Positions 30,506-43,267 of a DNA stretch of 64,000 bases are shown here, piece after piece; within the stretch, counting starts at the first letter, position 1, and the number at the start of each line of letters is the position of its first letter. This DNA comes from Natronohydrobacter sp. (lineage in GTDB: Bacteria; Pseudomonadota; Alphaproteobacteria; Rhodobacterales; Rhodobacteraceae), in the NCBI GenBank assembly GCA_007125005.1, contig SLDY01000035.1, positions 21,620-85,619 on the forward strand, read 5' to 3'. Below the pieces are notes generated by a model. The model was not told the DNA's origin, searched no databases, and was given only the letters and a program-made list of their open reading frames with translations. The position numbers and the translations under genes were made by a program.

Positions 30506-31228
30506 CTAGTGCAAGCGCGAAAGACCACTGCGTCGTTCAGGCAGGACTTGTTGAATGATGCCGACGCTTGCCAGATACAGGCTTGTCGCGATCAGACCCC
30601 AGGTTACAAGCTGCGGTTGTGAAAAGTCTGTCCATGCCGCCCATCCCGCAAGACCTGTCCAGATCAGTGCCACAGGCAAAGACAGGGAACGCCAGCGTTT
30701 TGTACGAACGGGATGGATAAATTTCAGTGGCGTGAACATGGCGATTGCAAGGAAGGCAACAATGGCAAGGATAACCCAGAAGCCAGGCTGTGTTGCAAAT
30801 ATGACCACAGCAGCCATGTTCCAGCAAGCAGGGAAGCCCTGAAAGGAATTATCTGCAGTTTTCATGCGGGAATCTGCGAAATAGAGCACGCTGGTGAACG
30901 TGATCACGATGATCGCGATCCAGCCGGTCCAACCGGGCAAAAGCCCGGATTGAAAGAGGGCAAAGGCTGGAATGAAGACATAGGTCAGATAGTCGATGAT
31001 GAGATCGAGCAAAACGCCGTCGATGGTGCGCGCATGTTCCTTCACTTCGTAGCGCCGTGCGAGCGGACCATCGATGCCGTCCACAATAAAGGCAACGACC
31101 AGCCATAAGAACATCATCGCCCATTCACCTTTTACGGCTTCCAGTAATGCAAGCATCGCGAACACTGCACCTGTCGCCGTGAAAAGGTGCACCGAATAGG
31201 CTTTTAGGCTTGGTTTCATGGGCTTCAC
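30506..31228 (-). CDS. pcs: Phosphatidylcholine synthase (CDP-alcohol phosphatidyltransferase)
   Basis: DGIDGPLARRYEVKEHARTIDGVLLDLIIDYLTYVFIP, matching the CDP-alcohol phosphotransferase motif; YSVHLFTATGA N-terminus. Confidence 0.92.
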   Translation of the reverse strand: MKPMKPSLKAYSVHLFTATGAVFAMLALLEAVKGEWAMMFLWLVVAFIVDGIDGPLARRYEVKEHARTIDGVLLDLIIDYLTYVFIPAFALFQSGLLPGWTGWIAIIVITFTSVLYFADSRMKTADNSFQGFPACWNMAAVVIFATQPGFWVILAIVAFLAIAMFTPLKFIHPVRTKRWRSLSLPVALIWTGLAGWAAWTDFSQPQLVTWGLIATSLYLASVGIIQQVLPERRSGLSRLH

Positions 31229-31348
31229 TCTTGCTTGGCATCGTGGTTCTCACTGTCAACTCGGTGCCAGTGATGCAACCCGTCTTTCAGGCTGTTTGAT
31301 AATTGTTCCGATATACTTTTGTAGAGGAGTTTGTCCCGGCTTGCGGGA

Positions 31349-32275
31349 TCATTTTTCTGCCCGTGGATGCGCGGAACGATAGATTTCCATGAGCTGAGCG
31401 TTTTCTACGCCGGTATAAACTTGCGTCGATTGCAGCGAGGCATGGCCGAGCAATTCCTGTATCGCGCGCAGATCACCCCCCGCCGCGAGCAGATGCGTTG
31501 CAAAGGAATGGCGCAATGCATGTGGGGTCGCCGTTGCCGGCAGGCCGAGTTGAAGCCGTGTGGCCTCCATGACCTTGGCAACATGACGCCGCCCCAAGGC
31601 ACCGCCGCGGCTGCCCCGAAACAAAGGCGCATCAGCTTGCATAGGGTGGGGGCAGGCCCTCAGATAGACAATGACTGCTGCGCGCGCGGCAGGCAGAAGC
31701 GGCACCAGACGCTCACGTCCACCCTTACCGAGAATCCGCAGGCTATCGCCAAGAGGCAAATCGCTCCCGGTCAGTCCCAGTGCTTCAGACACGCGCAAGC
31801 CGCATCCATAGAGCAGGGTTATAACCGCTGCATCGCGCCGCCCTGTCCAGTCATCACGTGTCTGCATCGGAACGAGATCGATAACCTCGCGCGCAGCGGT
31901 TTCGCTGAGTGGGCGTGGCAGGTTGCGTGTGTATTTTGGAGCGCGCGCTGCAAGAATGGCTGATATTTCAAGCGATTCACGTTCAGCCAGCCAGCGAGCG
32001 AAACTCTTTACGGCGGATAGCTTGCGCGCAAGGCTTCGGCCGCTGAGCCCGGAGCCACGCTCATGTGCCATCCACGCCCGCATATCACTTTGTGTGACAC
32101 TGCCGAGTTGGCGTATCCCCGCGCTTCCACCCAGATGGGTGGCAATAAAGGCCAGAAATTGCCCGACATCGTGACTGTATGCCGCGATTGTATGTTCGGA
32201 AGATGCATCCAACGCGGAAAGTCCCGCCAGCCAGGTCTGGAGGGCATCTCGTTGTGCAGCGCTCAGCAAAACCAT
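31349..32275 (-). CDS. xerC: Tyrosine recombinase XerC
   Basis: LLYGCGLRVSEALGL, HALRHSFATHLLAAGGDLRAIQELLGHASLQSTQVYT. Confidence 0.93.
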   Translation of the reverse strand: MVLLSAAQRDALQTWLAGLSALDASSEHTIAAYSHDVGQFLAFIATHLGGSAGIRQLGSVTQSDMRAWMAHERGSGLSGRSLARKLSAVKSFARWLAERESLEISAILAARAPKYTRNLPRPLSETAAREVIDLVPMQTRDDWTGRRDAAVITLLYGCGLRVSEALGLTGSDLPLGDSLRILGKGGRERLVPLLPAARAAVIVYLRACPHPMQADAPLFRGSRGGALGRRHVAKVMEATRLQLGLPATATPHALRHSFATHLLAAGGDLRAIQELLGHASLQSTQVYTGVENAQLMEIYRSAHPRAEK

Positions 32276-32276
32276 C

Positions 32277-32993
32277 TTACGCCAGCCAGCGACGCATAGA
32301 CCTTTCAAAGATACCTGCAAAAAAAGATAACAGGTCAGTGCCTTGACCGGGCTTGAACATATGCGGATTTTCCGAGGCCATCACCAGCATCCCTGCCATC
32401 CGGTGAGCGCCGAGATCGAGACGCATGCAAGCTTCCGAGCGCAAGTCAGCGGTCTTCGCGCCATAGAGCATGTCGGTTGGCGGTATTGCCTGACGAAGCA
32501 CGACTTGCCGGGTCGTTGGCCCGCGCTCCGAGCTCATGTAGCTTTCGATAAAGCCCGGTGGCACCACGCAAAGCACATCGGAAATCCGCTCAAGCGCCGG
32601 GTCGGGCCCAGCCTCTGGGCTTTCGAGCACCAGCTTGATCGCGTCAACAGAGAGGATCTGCGCAACATCGCCGCCGAGATTGCGCAGGAATTCTTCAAAC
32701 TGATCGGGATCAAGCATACGCAGGATCGCGCGGTGGATCTGGTTTGTGCCAGAAAGGTTTTCATAGGCTGCTGCAATCACCGCGCGATGCGTTTCCTCCA
32801 GCCTGTCGAGACGCGCTTCGAGGCGTTCCATGGCCAGACCGCGCAAATCTACGATATTGTCACCCATCCCGCGCTCACTGGCTGCCACCAGTGTGCGCAT
32901 GACATCCTTGTCATCCAGAATAAGCGTTGGGTCCGCGATAATACGTGCGCGGAATTCATTGGCCTTATCTGGCCTGACTGCAGATCCTGTCAT
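32277..32993 (-). CDS. DUF484 family protein
   Basis: Size, position next to xerC and GAF-like layout (LRSEACMRLDLGAHRMAGMLVMASENPHMFKPGQGTDLLSFFAGIFERSMRRWL). Confidence 0.82.
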   Translation of the reverse strand: MTGSAVRPDKANEFRARIIADPTLILDDKDVMRTLVAASERGMGDNIVDLRGLAMERLEARLDRLEETHRAVIAAAYENLSGTNQIHRAILRMLDPDQFEEFLRNLGGDVAQILSVDAIKLVLESPEAGPDPALERISDVLCVVPPGFIESYMSSERGPTTRQVVLRQAIPPTDMLYGAKTADLRSEACMRLDLGAHRMAGMLVMASENPHMFKPGQGTDLLSFFAGIFERSMRRWLA

Positions 32994-33050
32994 CTTTGCG
33001 CCTGTCCGTTGACTGCTCTGTTTTCATTCTTCTCGGGACTATAACAAAGC

Positions 33051-33704
33051 TTACAGGATTTTTTGACCTGTTTTTTCCCAATCGCGCATGAATTGTGCCA
33101 GACCGGCATCGGTGAGCGGATGCGCGGCCAGTTTGCGGATCACTTCGGGCGGAGCCGTCATGACATCGGCACCGATCCGGGCGACATCAAGCACATGATT
33201 GACCGAGCGAATCGATGCGGCGAGGATTTGTGTCTCGAAGCCGTAATTGTCATAGATCGTGCGGATATCTTCGATGAGTTCCACACCATCGAGTGCGATA
33301 TCATCAAGCCGTCCGAGGAAGGGCGAGATAAAGGTTGCACCTGCTTTGGCGGCAAGAAGCGCCTGATTTGCGCTGAAACAGAGCGTCACATTCACCATCT
33401 TGCCTTCGCCCGAGAGCACTTTGCAGGCTTTCAGCCCGTCCCATGTCAGCGGCAGCTTTACAGTGATATTCGGCGCGATCTCGGCCAGTTTGCGGCCTTC
33501 GGCGATCATCGCCTCGGCCTCGAGTGCGACGACCTCGGCCGAAACCGGACCCTCGACGATCTCGCAAATCTCGCGCGTGACCTCCAGAATGTTGCGACCT
33601 GATTTCAGGATCAGCGAGGGGTTCGTTGTTACCCCATCCACCATTCCAAGCTCGTCGAGCTCTGTGATTGCGCTAACATCGGCAGTATCTACGAAGAACT
33701 TCAT
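33051..33704 (-). CDS. Transaldolase / fructose-6-phosphate aldolase family
   Basis: [61 protein letters not shown]. Confidence 0.95.
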   Translation of the reverse strand: MKFFVDTADVSAITELDELGMVDGVTTNPSLILKSGRNILEVTREICEIVEGPVSAEVVALEAEAMIAEGRKLAEIAPNITVKLPLTWDGLKACKVLSGEGKMVNVTLCFSANQALLAAKAGATFISPFLGRLDDIALDGVELIEDIRTIYDNYGFETQILAASIRSVNHVLDVARIGADVMTAPPEVIRKLAAHPLTDAGLAQFMRDWEKTGQKIL

Positions 33705-33780
33705 TTCTTCTCCTTCGGCTTGCGGCTGGTTTCCGGGCGCGTCATACCTGATGCAACGCTGCACCGGAACCCCTTTTGCC

Positions 33781-35985
33781 ATGCTCTCAGCCGATCCACC
33801 GGAGTTTTTTGACGAAGGCAGCCCTTGCGGCGTTCTGACAGTGGAGCCGCTGGATCGCGTGCTTGACTATCTCGCGCCCGCAGGAGGGGCGTGGCTCGGG
33901 GCTTTCGTGGAAGTTCCGCTGGGGCCGCGCCGGGTGCTAGGTGTTGTCTGGGGTCCGGCGGAGGGCAGCTTCCCGCGTAACAAGCTGCGCGCGGCCATCC
34001 GCGTGCTTGATGCAGTACCGATGCGCGCGGAACTGCGCGCTTTTCTGGCGCGCGTCGCCGATTACACGCTGACCCCGCTACCTGCGATGTTGCGACTTGC
34101 CACGCGGGTGCCCGATTTGGGAAGCGGCCCGGCTATGCGCAAGCTTCTCTATCGTGGTGCGAACTTGCCAGCGCGCATGACTGAGGCGCGCGAGAAGGTA
34201 CTCGCGGTTTGTGACGGCTTTGGCGGCGCAGGGCTTACATCTGGTGAGTTGGCGCAGGCAGCAGGTGTTAGCGCAGGCGTGGTGCGCGGGCTGGTGCAGG
34301 CGGGCGCGCTGATCGAGCGTGAAGCCCCGCGCGATCAGCCATATCCGCGGCTAGACCCTGCGCGCGCCGGTCAATCACTGACAGAGGATCAATCAGCCGC
34401 AGCGGTGGCGTTGCGAAACGGCGTCGCGGGGCGCAGCTACGGTACGACGCTACTCAAGGGGGTGACAGGGTCAGGCAAGACCGAGGTCTATCTCGAGGCT
34501 GTGGCTGAATGTCTGGCGCAGCGGCGTCAGGCGCTGGTGCTCCTGCCGGAAATCGCGCTCAGTGCGGAGTTCCTGACGCGGGTCGAGGCGCGTTTCGGTG
34601 CGCGGCCTGCAGAATGGCATTCGGGTGTAACGCTGAGCGAGCGGCGGCGTTGCTGGCACATGGTCGGGCGCGGTGAAGCACAGCTCGTGGTGGGCGCGCG
34701 CTCGGCGCTGTTTCTGCCGTTTCGTGATCTTGGGCTGATCGTGGTCGATGAGGAACACGACAGTTCCTACAAGCAGGAAGAAGGCGTGCTCTATAATGCG
34801 CGCGACATGGCGGTGCTGCGCGCGGCAATGGGGGAGGCGCAGGTGATCCTCGCGTCGGCGACGCCTTCGTTGGAGACATGGGCCAATGCCAGCGTCGGAA
34901 AATATGCAAGACTGGATCTGGCGGCGCGGTTCGGGCCGAATGAATTGCCGCAGATGCGTGCGATTGATCTGCGCGCCGAAGAGATGCCCACCAGCCGCTG
35001 GATCTCACCCAGTCTTCAATCGGCGGTTACGGCGCGGATTGCAGCGGGTGAGCAGGCGCTTTTGTTCCTGAACAGACGTGGTTACGCGCCGCTGACTGTC
35101 TGCCGTGCTTGCGGGCACCAGATCGAATGCAGCGAATGCGATGCGCGGATGGTCGAGCATCGCTTCCTGCGTCGGCTGGTCTGCCATCAATGCGGTGCGA
35201 GCCGCTCCATTCCGGAAGCCTGTCCCTCCTGCGGCGCACAGGATCGTCTGGCCCCGGTCGGCCCCGGTGTCGAGCGGCTGGAAGAAGAGGCGCGCGCGCT
35301 CTGGCCCGAGGCGCGGGTGGCGGTGCTGTCTTCGGATCTCTTCGGCACAGCGCGGGCGCTGAAAGAACAGATCGCCGCGATTGCAGAGGGGGAGGCCGAT
35401 ATCATCATCGGCACGCAGATCGTCGCTAAAGGGCATAACTTCCCAGTGCTGACATTGGTGGGGGTGATCGATGCAGATCTGGGGCTTTCGGGGTCCGATC
35501 TGCGCGCGGCGGAGCGGGTGTTTCAGCTTGTGCGGCAGGTCTCGGGGCGCGCGGGGCGGGCAGAGAAGCCGGGGGTGGCGCTGATCCAGACCAGCCAGCC
35601 CGAGCATCCAGTGATCCGGGCGATCCTTTCGGGCGCCGAAGAGGAATTCTGGCGCAGCGAGGCCGCACAGCGCAAATCGCTGGGCATGCCGCCTTTCGGT
35701 CGGCTCGCGGGGGTCGTGATCTCGGCTCCCGCGCTGGAGCCTGCCTTCGCGCTTGGTATCGAACTTGCGCGCGCTGATGGGCCCTTGCGCGAGATCGGCG
35801 CGCAAGTCTTCGGCCCTGCCCCCGCGCCGATTGCCCGGATCAGGGGGCGCCACCGCGTGCGGCTTCTGGTAAAGGCTCCGAAAAGCGCCGGGTTGCAGGC
35901 CGCGATCAGTGACTGGCTCCAACCTCACAAGCTGAAAGGCGATCTGCGCTTGAGTGTTGATATAGACCCGCAGAGCTTTTTCTGA
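33781..35985 (+). CDS. priA: Primosomal protein N' (replication restart helicase)
   Basis: [29 protein letters not shown], zinc-binding [17 protein letters not shown]...[18 protein letters not shown]. Confidence 0.96.
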   Translation: MLSADPPEFFDEGSPCGVLTVEPLDRVLDYLAPAGGAWLGAFVEVPLGPRRVLGVVWGPAEGSFPRNKLRAAIRVLDAVPMRAELRAFLARVADYTLTPLPAMLRLATRVPDLGSGPAMRKLLYRGANLPARMTEAREKVLAVCDGFGGAGLTSGELAQAAGVSAGVVRGLVQAGALIEREAPRDQPYPRLDPARAGQSLTEDQSAAAVALRNGVAGRSYGTTLLKGVTGSGKTEVYLEAVAECLAQRRQALVLLPEIALSAEFLTRVEARFGARPAEWHSGVTLSERRRCWHMVGRGEAQLVVGARSALFLPFRDLGLIVVDEEHDSSYKQEEGVLYNARDMAVLRAAMGEAQVILASATPSLETWANASVGKYARLDLAARFGPNELPQMRAIDLRAEEMPTSRWISPSLQSAVTARIAAGEQALLFLNRRGYAPLTVCRACGHQIECSECDARMVEHRFLRRLVCHQCGASRSIPEACPSCGAQDRLAPVGPGVERLEEEARALWPEARVAVLSSDLFGTARALKEQIAAIAEGEADIIIGTQIVAKGHNFPVLTLVGVIDADLGLSGSDLRAAERVFQLVRQVSGRAGRAEKPGVALIQTSQPEHPVIRAILSGAEEEFWRSEAAQRKSLGMPPFGRLAGVVISAPALEPAFALGIELARADGPLREIGAQVFGPAPAPIARIRGRHRVRLLVKAPKSAGLQAAISDWLQPHKLKGDLRLSVDIDPQSFF

Positions 35986-36046
35986 ACGTCGTTGCATCGG
36001 GAGAATTCGGGTTTATCTTCTGTCCAAACCGAGAAGGAGATATTCG

Positions 36047-36697
36047 ATGTTCGGATTTGGCGCAGACAAGACGCGCATGATCACCCCGCAAGAGGCGCTG
36101 CCGGGCCGCTCCCATGCGCTCGCAACCGCCGAGACGCATGCGATTTCAGGCCGCCCGCTGAAATCCACCGTGCCGGAAGGCATGGAAGAAGCCATGTTCG
36201 GGATGGGCTGTTTCTGGGGTGTAGAGCGGATCTTCTGGCAGACAGAGGGTCTGTGGCTAACGATGGTTGGCTATGCCGGCGGTTTTACGCCCAACCCGAC
36301 CTATGAGGAGGTCTGCACTGGCAAGACCGGACATAACGAAGTGGTGCGTGTGATCTTCGACCCGGCGCAGATCAGCTATGAAGCGCTTCTGCGAAAGTTC
36401 TGGGAAGGCCATGATCCTACACAGGGCATGCGGCAGGGCAATGATCGTGGCACGCAGTATCGCTCGGGAATCTACTGCTATTCGGATGTGCAGAAAGCTG
36501 TCGCGGAGGCAAGCCGGGATGCCTACGCGGCGCGGTTGCGCGAGGCAGGTCATGGCGCGATCACGACCGAGATCCTGCCCGCGCCCGAGTTTTATTTCGC
36601 TGAAGATTACCACCAGCAATATCTGCACAAGAACCCGCGCGGTTACTGTGGGATCGGCGGGACCGGCGTTACCTGCCCGATCGGACTGACGGCCTGA
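36047..36697 (+). CDS. msrA: Peptide-methionine (S)-S-oxide reductase
   Basis: [52 protein letters not shown]. Confidence 0.97.
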   Translation: MFGFGADKTRMITPQEALPGRSHALATAETHAISGRPLKSTVPEGMEEAMFGMGCFWGVERIFWQTEGLWLTMVGYAGGFTPNPTYEEVCTGKTGHNEVVRVIFDPAQISYEALLRKFWEGHDPTQGMRQGNDRGTQYRSGIYCYSDVQKAVAEASRDAYAARLREAGHGAITTEILPAPEFYFAEDYHQQYLHKNPRGYCGIGGTGVTCPIGLTA

Positions 36698-36705
36698 CAC
36701 CCTTC

Positions 36706-36752
36706 GCGCGCGGGGTCACGCACCACCCACCCACCCGCGTGCCCCCGCGCGC
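36706..36752. terminator. Long GC-rich hairpin after msrA
   Basis: Stem gcgcgcggggtcacgc / gcgtgcccccgcgcgc (15 pairs, one mismatch) with loop accacccacccaccc. Confidence 0.65.
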
Positions 36753-36835
36753 GCAGGGCAAAAGGCATTTGCTTGACCGTGCCGGTTCAGACCGCTATCG
36801 CGGCTCGGCACCGTCTGATTTAAAGGCCATCGTCC

Positions 36836-37702
36836 ATGCCCACCTACACGGCCATCACGAAACTTACCTCATCCGAGGCTGCCTATGCGCTGTCAGAGGC
36901 CATGGAGAACATGGAGCCCGAACCGATTGGAGTGGGCGTGTTCGAGATGGAAGACGGATCAAATCTATGGGAAGTTGGTGGCTATTTCACCCAAGAACCC
37001 AATGAAATCGAGCTCCTGGTGCTGGCGCAAGCCTTCGATGCGCAAAAATTTATCGTCTCGGAATTGCCCGAGATCGACTGGGTGGCCAAAGTGCGGCGCG
37101 ATCTGGCGCCTGTCGAGGCAGGGCGTTTCTTCGTTTATGGCAGTCACGATGCCGAAAAGCTACCCAGTGACAGGGTGGGCTTGCTGATCGAGGCATCAAT
37201 GGCTTTTGGAACAGGCCATCACGGCACGACGCTGGGATGCCTGCGTGCACTGGACAGACTGGATCTGGCTGGGGTTCGCGGGCGTAACGTGGTCGATATC
37301 GGCTGTGGAACGGCTGTTTTGGCGATGGCGGCGGCGCGTATCTGGCCCGATCCGGTCCTTGCAAGTGATATCGATGCGGTCGCAGTGGAGGTGGCGCAGG
37401 CCAATATCGCCGCCAATGGGCTGGAAGGTCGTGTGCATTGCCTTGAGGCGACCGGCTTTGATCATCCACGCTTGAAGGAGGCTGCACCCTTTGATCTGGT
37501 CTTTGCCAATATCCTGATGGGCCCCTTGATTGATCTCGCACCGGAAATGGGGCGAATGACCGTTGAGGGCGGGCATGCGATCCTTTCGGGGCTGCTGGTA
37601 GAGCAAGCAGATCAGGTGCTCGCCGCCTATCTTTCGGCTGGTTTTGCGCTGCGGCATCGCGAAGATATCGGTGAGTGGGCGACACTGACCTTGCAGCGCT
37701 GA
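36836..37702 (+). CDS. prmA: Ribosomal protein L11 methyltransferase
   Basis: FGTGHHGTTLGCLRALDRL, NVVDIGCGTAVLAMAAARI, VFANILMGPLIDLAPEM. Confidence 0.92.
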   Translation: MPTYTAITKLTSSEAAYALSEAMENMEPEPIGVGVFEMEDGSNLWEVGGYFTQEPNEIELLVLAQAFDAQKFIVSELPEIDWVAKVRRDLAPVEAGRFFVYGSHDAEKLPSDRVGLLIEASMAFGTGHHGTTLGCLRALDRLDLAGVRGRNVVDIGCGTAVLAMAAARIWPDPVLASDIDAVAVEVAQANIAANGLEGRVHCLEATGFDHPRLKEAAPFDLVFANILMGPLIDLAPEMGRMTVEGGHAILSGLLVEQADQVLAAYLSAGFALRHREDIGEWATLTLQR

Positions 37703-37814
37703 TACAGCCTTGTTGGAATGCAGGAAATCCGATCGGAGATGCCGCAGTTTTGCCGGATTTATTTGATAGCTTTCAGATAACGCGTGTTGGGCGTTAACTG
37801 AATGAGGCTTTGCA

Positions 37815-38297
37815 ATGATATCCGAACAACACCGCCAGTTCGAGGAGCGGCGTCTCGAAGTGATGCGCAAATACACTGCGAACAGCCCGGAGCTTCGCAA
37901 GCTACGGCGCAGGAGATACAGAATGATGTTCACATCATTCCTGGGCAGCGTAGTGGTGACGGTGGTTGTTCTGGCTCTGCTCAAGTCATTCTTGATGGCT
38001 TATGAGGGGCAGGCTGGGTATGCCCGTCTCATAACTTCATTTGTCGAAGCCCACGATGCGGATTCGATCGTGGGTATGGCTTTGCTGCCGGACCCGGTGA
38101 CAACTGCGGTTTCTGCAGCAATTGCCCCAATTCTCCCAAGCAAGTCAGCGCGTGATGTGCCGGTGCGACCAATAATCTCAGAGCAACGCCTCACTCAACC
38201 TGCGGCTATCGAAAACGAGTCTGCAACGATGGCAGAGCCGGACTCATCGCCACGGCCAGAGCCAGACCGCCTTTTCCCGAGCCCCTCTGCTGATTGA
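37815..38297 (+). CDS. Hypothetical single-pass membrane protein
   Basis: Basic N-terminus (LRKLRRRRYR), one hydrophobic segment MFTSFLGSVVVTVVVLALLKSFLMAY, Pro/Ser-rich tail; precedes a strong terminator. Confidence 0.6.
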   Translation: MISEQHRQFEERRLEVMRKYTANSPELRKLRRRRYRMMFTSFLGSVVVTVVVLALLKSFLMAYEGQAGYARLITSFVEAHDADSIVGMALLPDPVTTAVSAAIAPILPSKSARDVPVRPIISEQRLTQPAAIENESATMAEPDSSPRPEPDRLFPSPSAD

Positions 38298-38301
38298 AGA
38301 A

Positions 38302-38327
38302 AGGGCCGTCCTGATCCGGACGGCCCT
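38302..38327. terminator. Bidirectional terminator between convergent genes
   Basis: agggccgtcc-tgatcc-ggacggccct, 10-bp perfect stem between the + gene ending 38297 and the - gene ending 38357. Confidence 0.8.
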
Positions 38328-38356
38328 CGAATTATCAGGTCGTTATGGCCCTAGAC

Positions 38357-38566
38357 TCAAATCTGGCCTTTTGCGACCAGATCAATGTCAGTGCGGCTCA
38401 GCCCGATATCGTCCAACTCTCTGTCGGACAGCAGGTTCAATTCGCGGCGGGTGATGCGTTCGTCATTCCAGGTCTTGAGGGTGGCGATCAATCCGCCAAG
38501 CGACAGGCCCTGGAAACCGGCAAGCACCTGTTCCGTATGCAAACGGCTTTGTGCGTAGAAGGTCAT
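38357..38566 (-). CDS. DUF1127 (YjiS-like) small protein
   Basis: 69 aa; LNLLSDRELDDIGLSRTDIDLVAKG is the DUF1127 signature. Confidence 0.88.
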   Translation of the reverse strand: MTFYAQSRLHTEQVLAGFQGLSLGGLIATLKTWNDERITRRELNLLSDRELDDIGLSRTDIDLVAKGQI

Positions 38567-38798
38567 AGTGGTCTCCGTAGGGTAAGATTCTCAAACCGCT
38601 CATCTGATGTGCGGATAGACCGGAAATAAGCACAAATCTTCTGCACGAGTAGAATGAAAAAACGCAAAGCTCTTATGCAGGCGCAGCATAGCTAGTTAAC
38701 ACGTGAATAAGATGCGCAACTGTTCTGAAGGCTTGGCAGATGTTCACTTTTCGTGCTATCTCTCATCCGGGGCAGTGATAAAGGTAACCTAAGCCGTG

Positions 38799-39302
38799 AT
38801 GCGCGTGATTGGTATCGACCCGGGCTTGCGCAACCTTGGCTGGGGTGTGATCGAGGCGGATGGCGTACGCCTGCGGCATGTAGCGAATGGCGTGTGCCAG
38901 TCAGACGCAAGCGGTAGTCTTGCGATCCGACTTCTTGAGCTTCATCAACAATTAACCAATGTATTCATGCAATATCGCCCAGTGACTGCCGCTGTGGAGC
39001 AAACCTTTGTCAACAAAGATGCGGTAGCCACGCTGAAACTTGGCTCAGCGCGTGGTATTGCGCTTCTTGTGCCTGCACAGGCAGGGCTAGAGGTTGGGGA
39101 ATACGCACCCAACGCAGTCAAGAAAGCGGTGGTCGGTGTGGGTAAGGCAGCGAAAGAACAGGTAGAGCATATGGTTCGGATGCAGCTTCCCGGCGTGCAT
39201 ATCGTGGGGCCGGATGCAGCCGATGCGCTGGCGATTGCAATTTGCCATGCGTTTCATGCCCAATCGGCGCGGGCCTTTGCTGCGGCGAGCGCGCGGGCAT
39301 GA
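38799..39302 (+). CDS. ruvC: Crossover junction endodeoxyribonuclease RuvC
   Basis: [42 protein letters not shown]. Confidence 0.97.
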   Translation: MRVIGIDPGLRNLGWGVIEADGVRLRHVANGVCQSDASGSLAIRLLELHQQLTNVFMQYRPVTAAVEQTFVNKDAVATLKLGSARGIALLVPAQAGLEVGEYAPNAVKKAVVGVGKAAKEQVEHMVRMQLPGVHIVGPDAADALAIAICHAFHAQSARAFAAASARA

Positions 39303-39964
39303 TCGGAAAACTCACAGGCGTGTTGGAGATGCGCGGCCAGGATCATGTGCTGCTCGATGTCCGCGGTGTGGGCTACATCGTCTATGTTTCAGAGCGTACG
39401 CTTATGCAATTGCCCGGGCGTGGCGAAGTAACCGCGCTTTATACCGAATTGGTAGTGCGCGAGGATCTAATGCAGATTTTCGGCTTCCCGACACTCATTG
39501 AGAAGGAGTGGCATCGCGTACTCACCTCGGTGCAGGGTGTTGGGGCGAAAGCATCACTCGCGATTCTGGGAGCGCTCGGGCCAGATGGTGTGGCGCGCGC
39601 CATCGCGCTGGGTGACAGTGCTGCGCTGCGCAAGGCCCCTGGTGTCGGGCCGAAACTGGCCCAGCGGATCGCCAATGAGTTGAAAGATAAGGCCCCTGCC
39701 TTGATGTCATTGGTGGAGACAACGCCCGCTGCCACTTCGCATGATACAGACTGGACGCCAGCGCCAGAGCCCGCCGCGACCACGCCCACTCCCACGCTCA
39801 CGCCCTCCACTGCGACCGCTGATGCCATGTCTGCACTTGCCAATCTGGGCTATGGCCCAGCAGATGCCGCAAGCGCTGTTGCACAAGCGCAGGCCATGGC
39901 GCCCGAAGCGGACGTTTCAGCATTGATCCGCGCGGCTTTGCGCCTGCTCGCCCCGAAAGGCTGA
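39299..39964 (+). CDS. ruvA: Holliday junction branch migration protein RuvA
   Basis: [65 protein letters not shown]. Confidence 0.97.
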   Translation: MIGKLTGVLEMRGQDHVLLDVRGVGYIVYVSERTLMQLPGRGEVTALYTELVVREDLMQIFGFPTLIEKEWHRVLTSVQGVGAKASLAILGALGPDGVARAIALGDSAALRKAPGVGPKLAQRIANELKDKAPALMSLVETTPAATSHDTDWTPAPEPAATTPTPTLTPSTATADAMSALANLGYGPADAASAVAQAQAMAPEADVSALIRAALRLLAPKG

Positions 39965-39968
39965 CAGC

Positions 39969-41006
39969 ATGACCACGCCCGATCCAAGCCTGCGCGGAGA
40001 TGATCTGCCTGATGACAGCCCCGAGCTGGACCGCGCTCTACGCCCACAAGGGCTGGATGAATTCATTGGCCAGCAGGAAGCACGGGCAAATTTGCGTGTT
40101 TTCATCCAATCCGCCCGGATGCGGGGCGAGGCGATGGATCACACGCTGTTTTACGGCCCGCCGGGGTTGGGAAAGACCACGCTGGCGCAGATTATGGCGC
40201 GTGAACTGGGCGTGGGGTTTCGAATGACATCGGGGCCGGTGCTCGCCAAGGCTGGCGATCTTGCAGCGATCCTAACAAATCTCGAAGCCCGCGATGTGCT
40301 CTTTATCGATGAAATCCATCGCCTCAACCCGGCTGTCGAGGAAGTGTTGTATCCAGCGATGGAAGACTTCCAGCTAGATCTGGTAATCGGTGAGGGCCCT
40401 GCAGCGCGTACTGTGCGTATCGAGCTGCAACCTTTCACGCTGGTCGGTGCCACGACGCGGCTGGGGCTTCTGACCACGCCGCTGCGCGACCGGTTCGGTA
40501 TTCCCACGCGATTGCAATTCTACAATGAAGCCGAGTTGTGCCAGATCGTGGCGCGTGGTGCGCGGCTTCTAGGGGTTAAGGCAGATGAGGATGGTGTGCG
40601 CGAGATTGCCCGGCGCGCGCGTGGTACGCCGCGCATCGCGGGCCGCCTCTTGCGGCGCGTGGTCGATTTCGCGCTGGTAGAAGGCGATGGGCGGCTGACG
40701 CAGGCGCTGTCGGATAATGCGCTCACCCGGCTGGGCGTGGATCATCTGGGCCTTGACGGTGCCGACCGCCGCTATCTTTCGCTGCTCGCAGAGAATTACG
40801 GGGGTGGGCCGGTCGGCGTCGAGACGATTGCTGCGGCGTTATCGGAATCACGCGATGCCATCGAGGAAGTGATTGAGCCGTTTTTGCTGCAACAGGGCCT
40901 GATCGCGCGCACGCCGCGCGGCCGGATGCTTGCTGCGAAAGCTTGGGCGCATCTGGGCCTCGCAATACCTGCTCCTGCGGGCCAGGGCAGGCTGTTCGAG
41001 CAATAG
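39969..41006 (+). CDS. ruvB: Holliday junction branch migration DNA helicase RuvB
   Basis: [67 protein letters not shown]. Confidence 0.98.
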   Translation: MTTPDPSLRGDDLPDDSPELDRALRPQGLDEFIGQQEARANLRVFIQSARMRGEAMDHTLFYGPPGLGKTTLAQIMARELGVGFRMTSGPVLAKAGDLAAILTNLEARDVLFIDEIHRLNPAVEEVLYPAMEDFQLDLVIGEGPAARTVRIELQPFTLVGATTRLGLLTTPLRDRFGIPTRLQFYNEAELCQIVARGARLLGVKADEDGVREIARRARGTPRIAGRLLRRVVDFALVEGDGRLTQALSDNALTRLGVDHLGLDGADRRYLSLLAENYGGGPVGVETIAAALSESRDAIEEVIEPFLLQQGLIARTPRGRMLAAKAWAHLGLAIPAPAGQGRLFEQ

Positions 41007-41012
41007 CGCAGC

Positions 41013-41735
41013 TCAGGGATTGGCCAATTTGCGAAGCGCATTCCCAAAAGTCATGCCATGATCGAATACACCATTGCGCAGGAATTCGATCGTCTCTGCG
41101 ATGACCATAGGGTTGTTCATCATGAACGTGTGCGAAACCGGCAAAACAATGTGATCGGTCATCCCTTCGAGCTTCGTGCTCTCCACAGAAACTTTGCCAT
41201 CGTCATCGCCCGCTATCAGTGACGAGGTCAGCGGGTTGAGCGACAGATCACCTGCAATGATCCCAAGCTCGTAATCAGCAAATTCCGGCAGAATATTCGG
41301 AGCAGCATCCCGGCGTGTGCCAAGCTCGAGCCCTGCAGGGCCGTTGATCCAATAAAACGCCTCAATATCCGAGAAGAAATCGACGAGTTCGGAGCCGTGA
41401 TTTGGTGGTGCCATCATCACCACACGCCCCATATCGTCAGGGCGGTGGCGCTCCAGCCAGCCGCGTGCGAGAATGCCGCCCATTGAATGCGTTACGAAGT
41501 GTACAGGCCCTTCAGCGCAATCCGCAACAGCGATGTCGACATGATCCAACAGTTCAGCAATCGGCGCTGCGCGTGACGGGTAGCCGTAATTAACTACCTC
41601 GTAGCCATGCAGTTTGAGGGCTTCTTCCATGACCAGCATGGAGTTTTCCGATCGGGCAAGCCCGTGGAGGAGCACAACGCAATCAGCCATGACCGGGGAA
41701 GGTAGCAATAGAAAGGCGGTGAGATACTTTTTCAT
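41013..41735 (-). CDS. Secreted alpha/beta hydrolase (lipase-like)
   Basis: Signal peptide [51 protein letters not shown] nucleophile elbow. Confidence 0.85.
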   Translation of the reverse strand: MKKYLTAFLLLPSPVMADCVVLLHGLARSENSMLVMEEALKLHGYEVVNYGYPSRAAPIAELLDHVDIAVADCAEGPVHFVTHSMGGILARGWLERHRPDDMGRVVMMAPPNHGSELVDFFSDIEAFYWINGPAGLELGTRRDAAPNILPEFADYELGIIAGDLSLNPLTSSLIAGDDDGKVSVESTKLEGMTDHIVLPVSHTFMMNNPMVIAETIEFLRNGVFDHGMTFGNALRKLANP

Positions 41736-41785
41736 GAGACTTATATAAGGTGCGTGATAGGCCATACCAAGACCAAAAGGGCGCA

Positions 41786-43200
<1,415 letters not shown>

Positions 43201-43267
43201 TCATGTCCGGCGCAATCTAAGCACTGAGCTTGGCAACACAAGAGGGCATGGCTCAGCGGTCGGGCTG

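Noticed and set aside
31349-32275. Tyrosine recombinase as evidence for an integrated mobile element or integron
   Set aside because: Sequence and neighbourhood (DUF484, priA) fit housekeeping XerC; no attachment-site repeats, cassette array or cargo genes seen nearby.
35005-35997. 330-aa - strand ORF
   Set aside because: Antisense to priA, whose helicase and zinc motifs are clear.
37196-37984. 262-aa and 211-aa - strand ORFs
   Set aside because: Antisense to prmA and the following hypothetical gene; no motifs.
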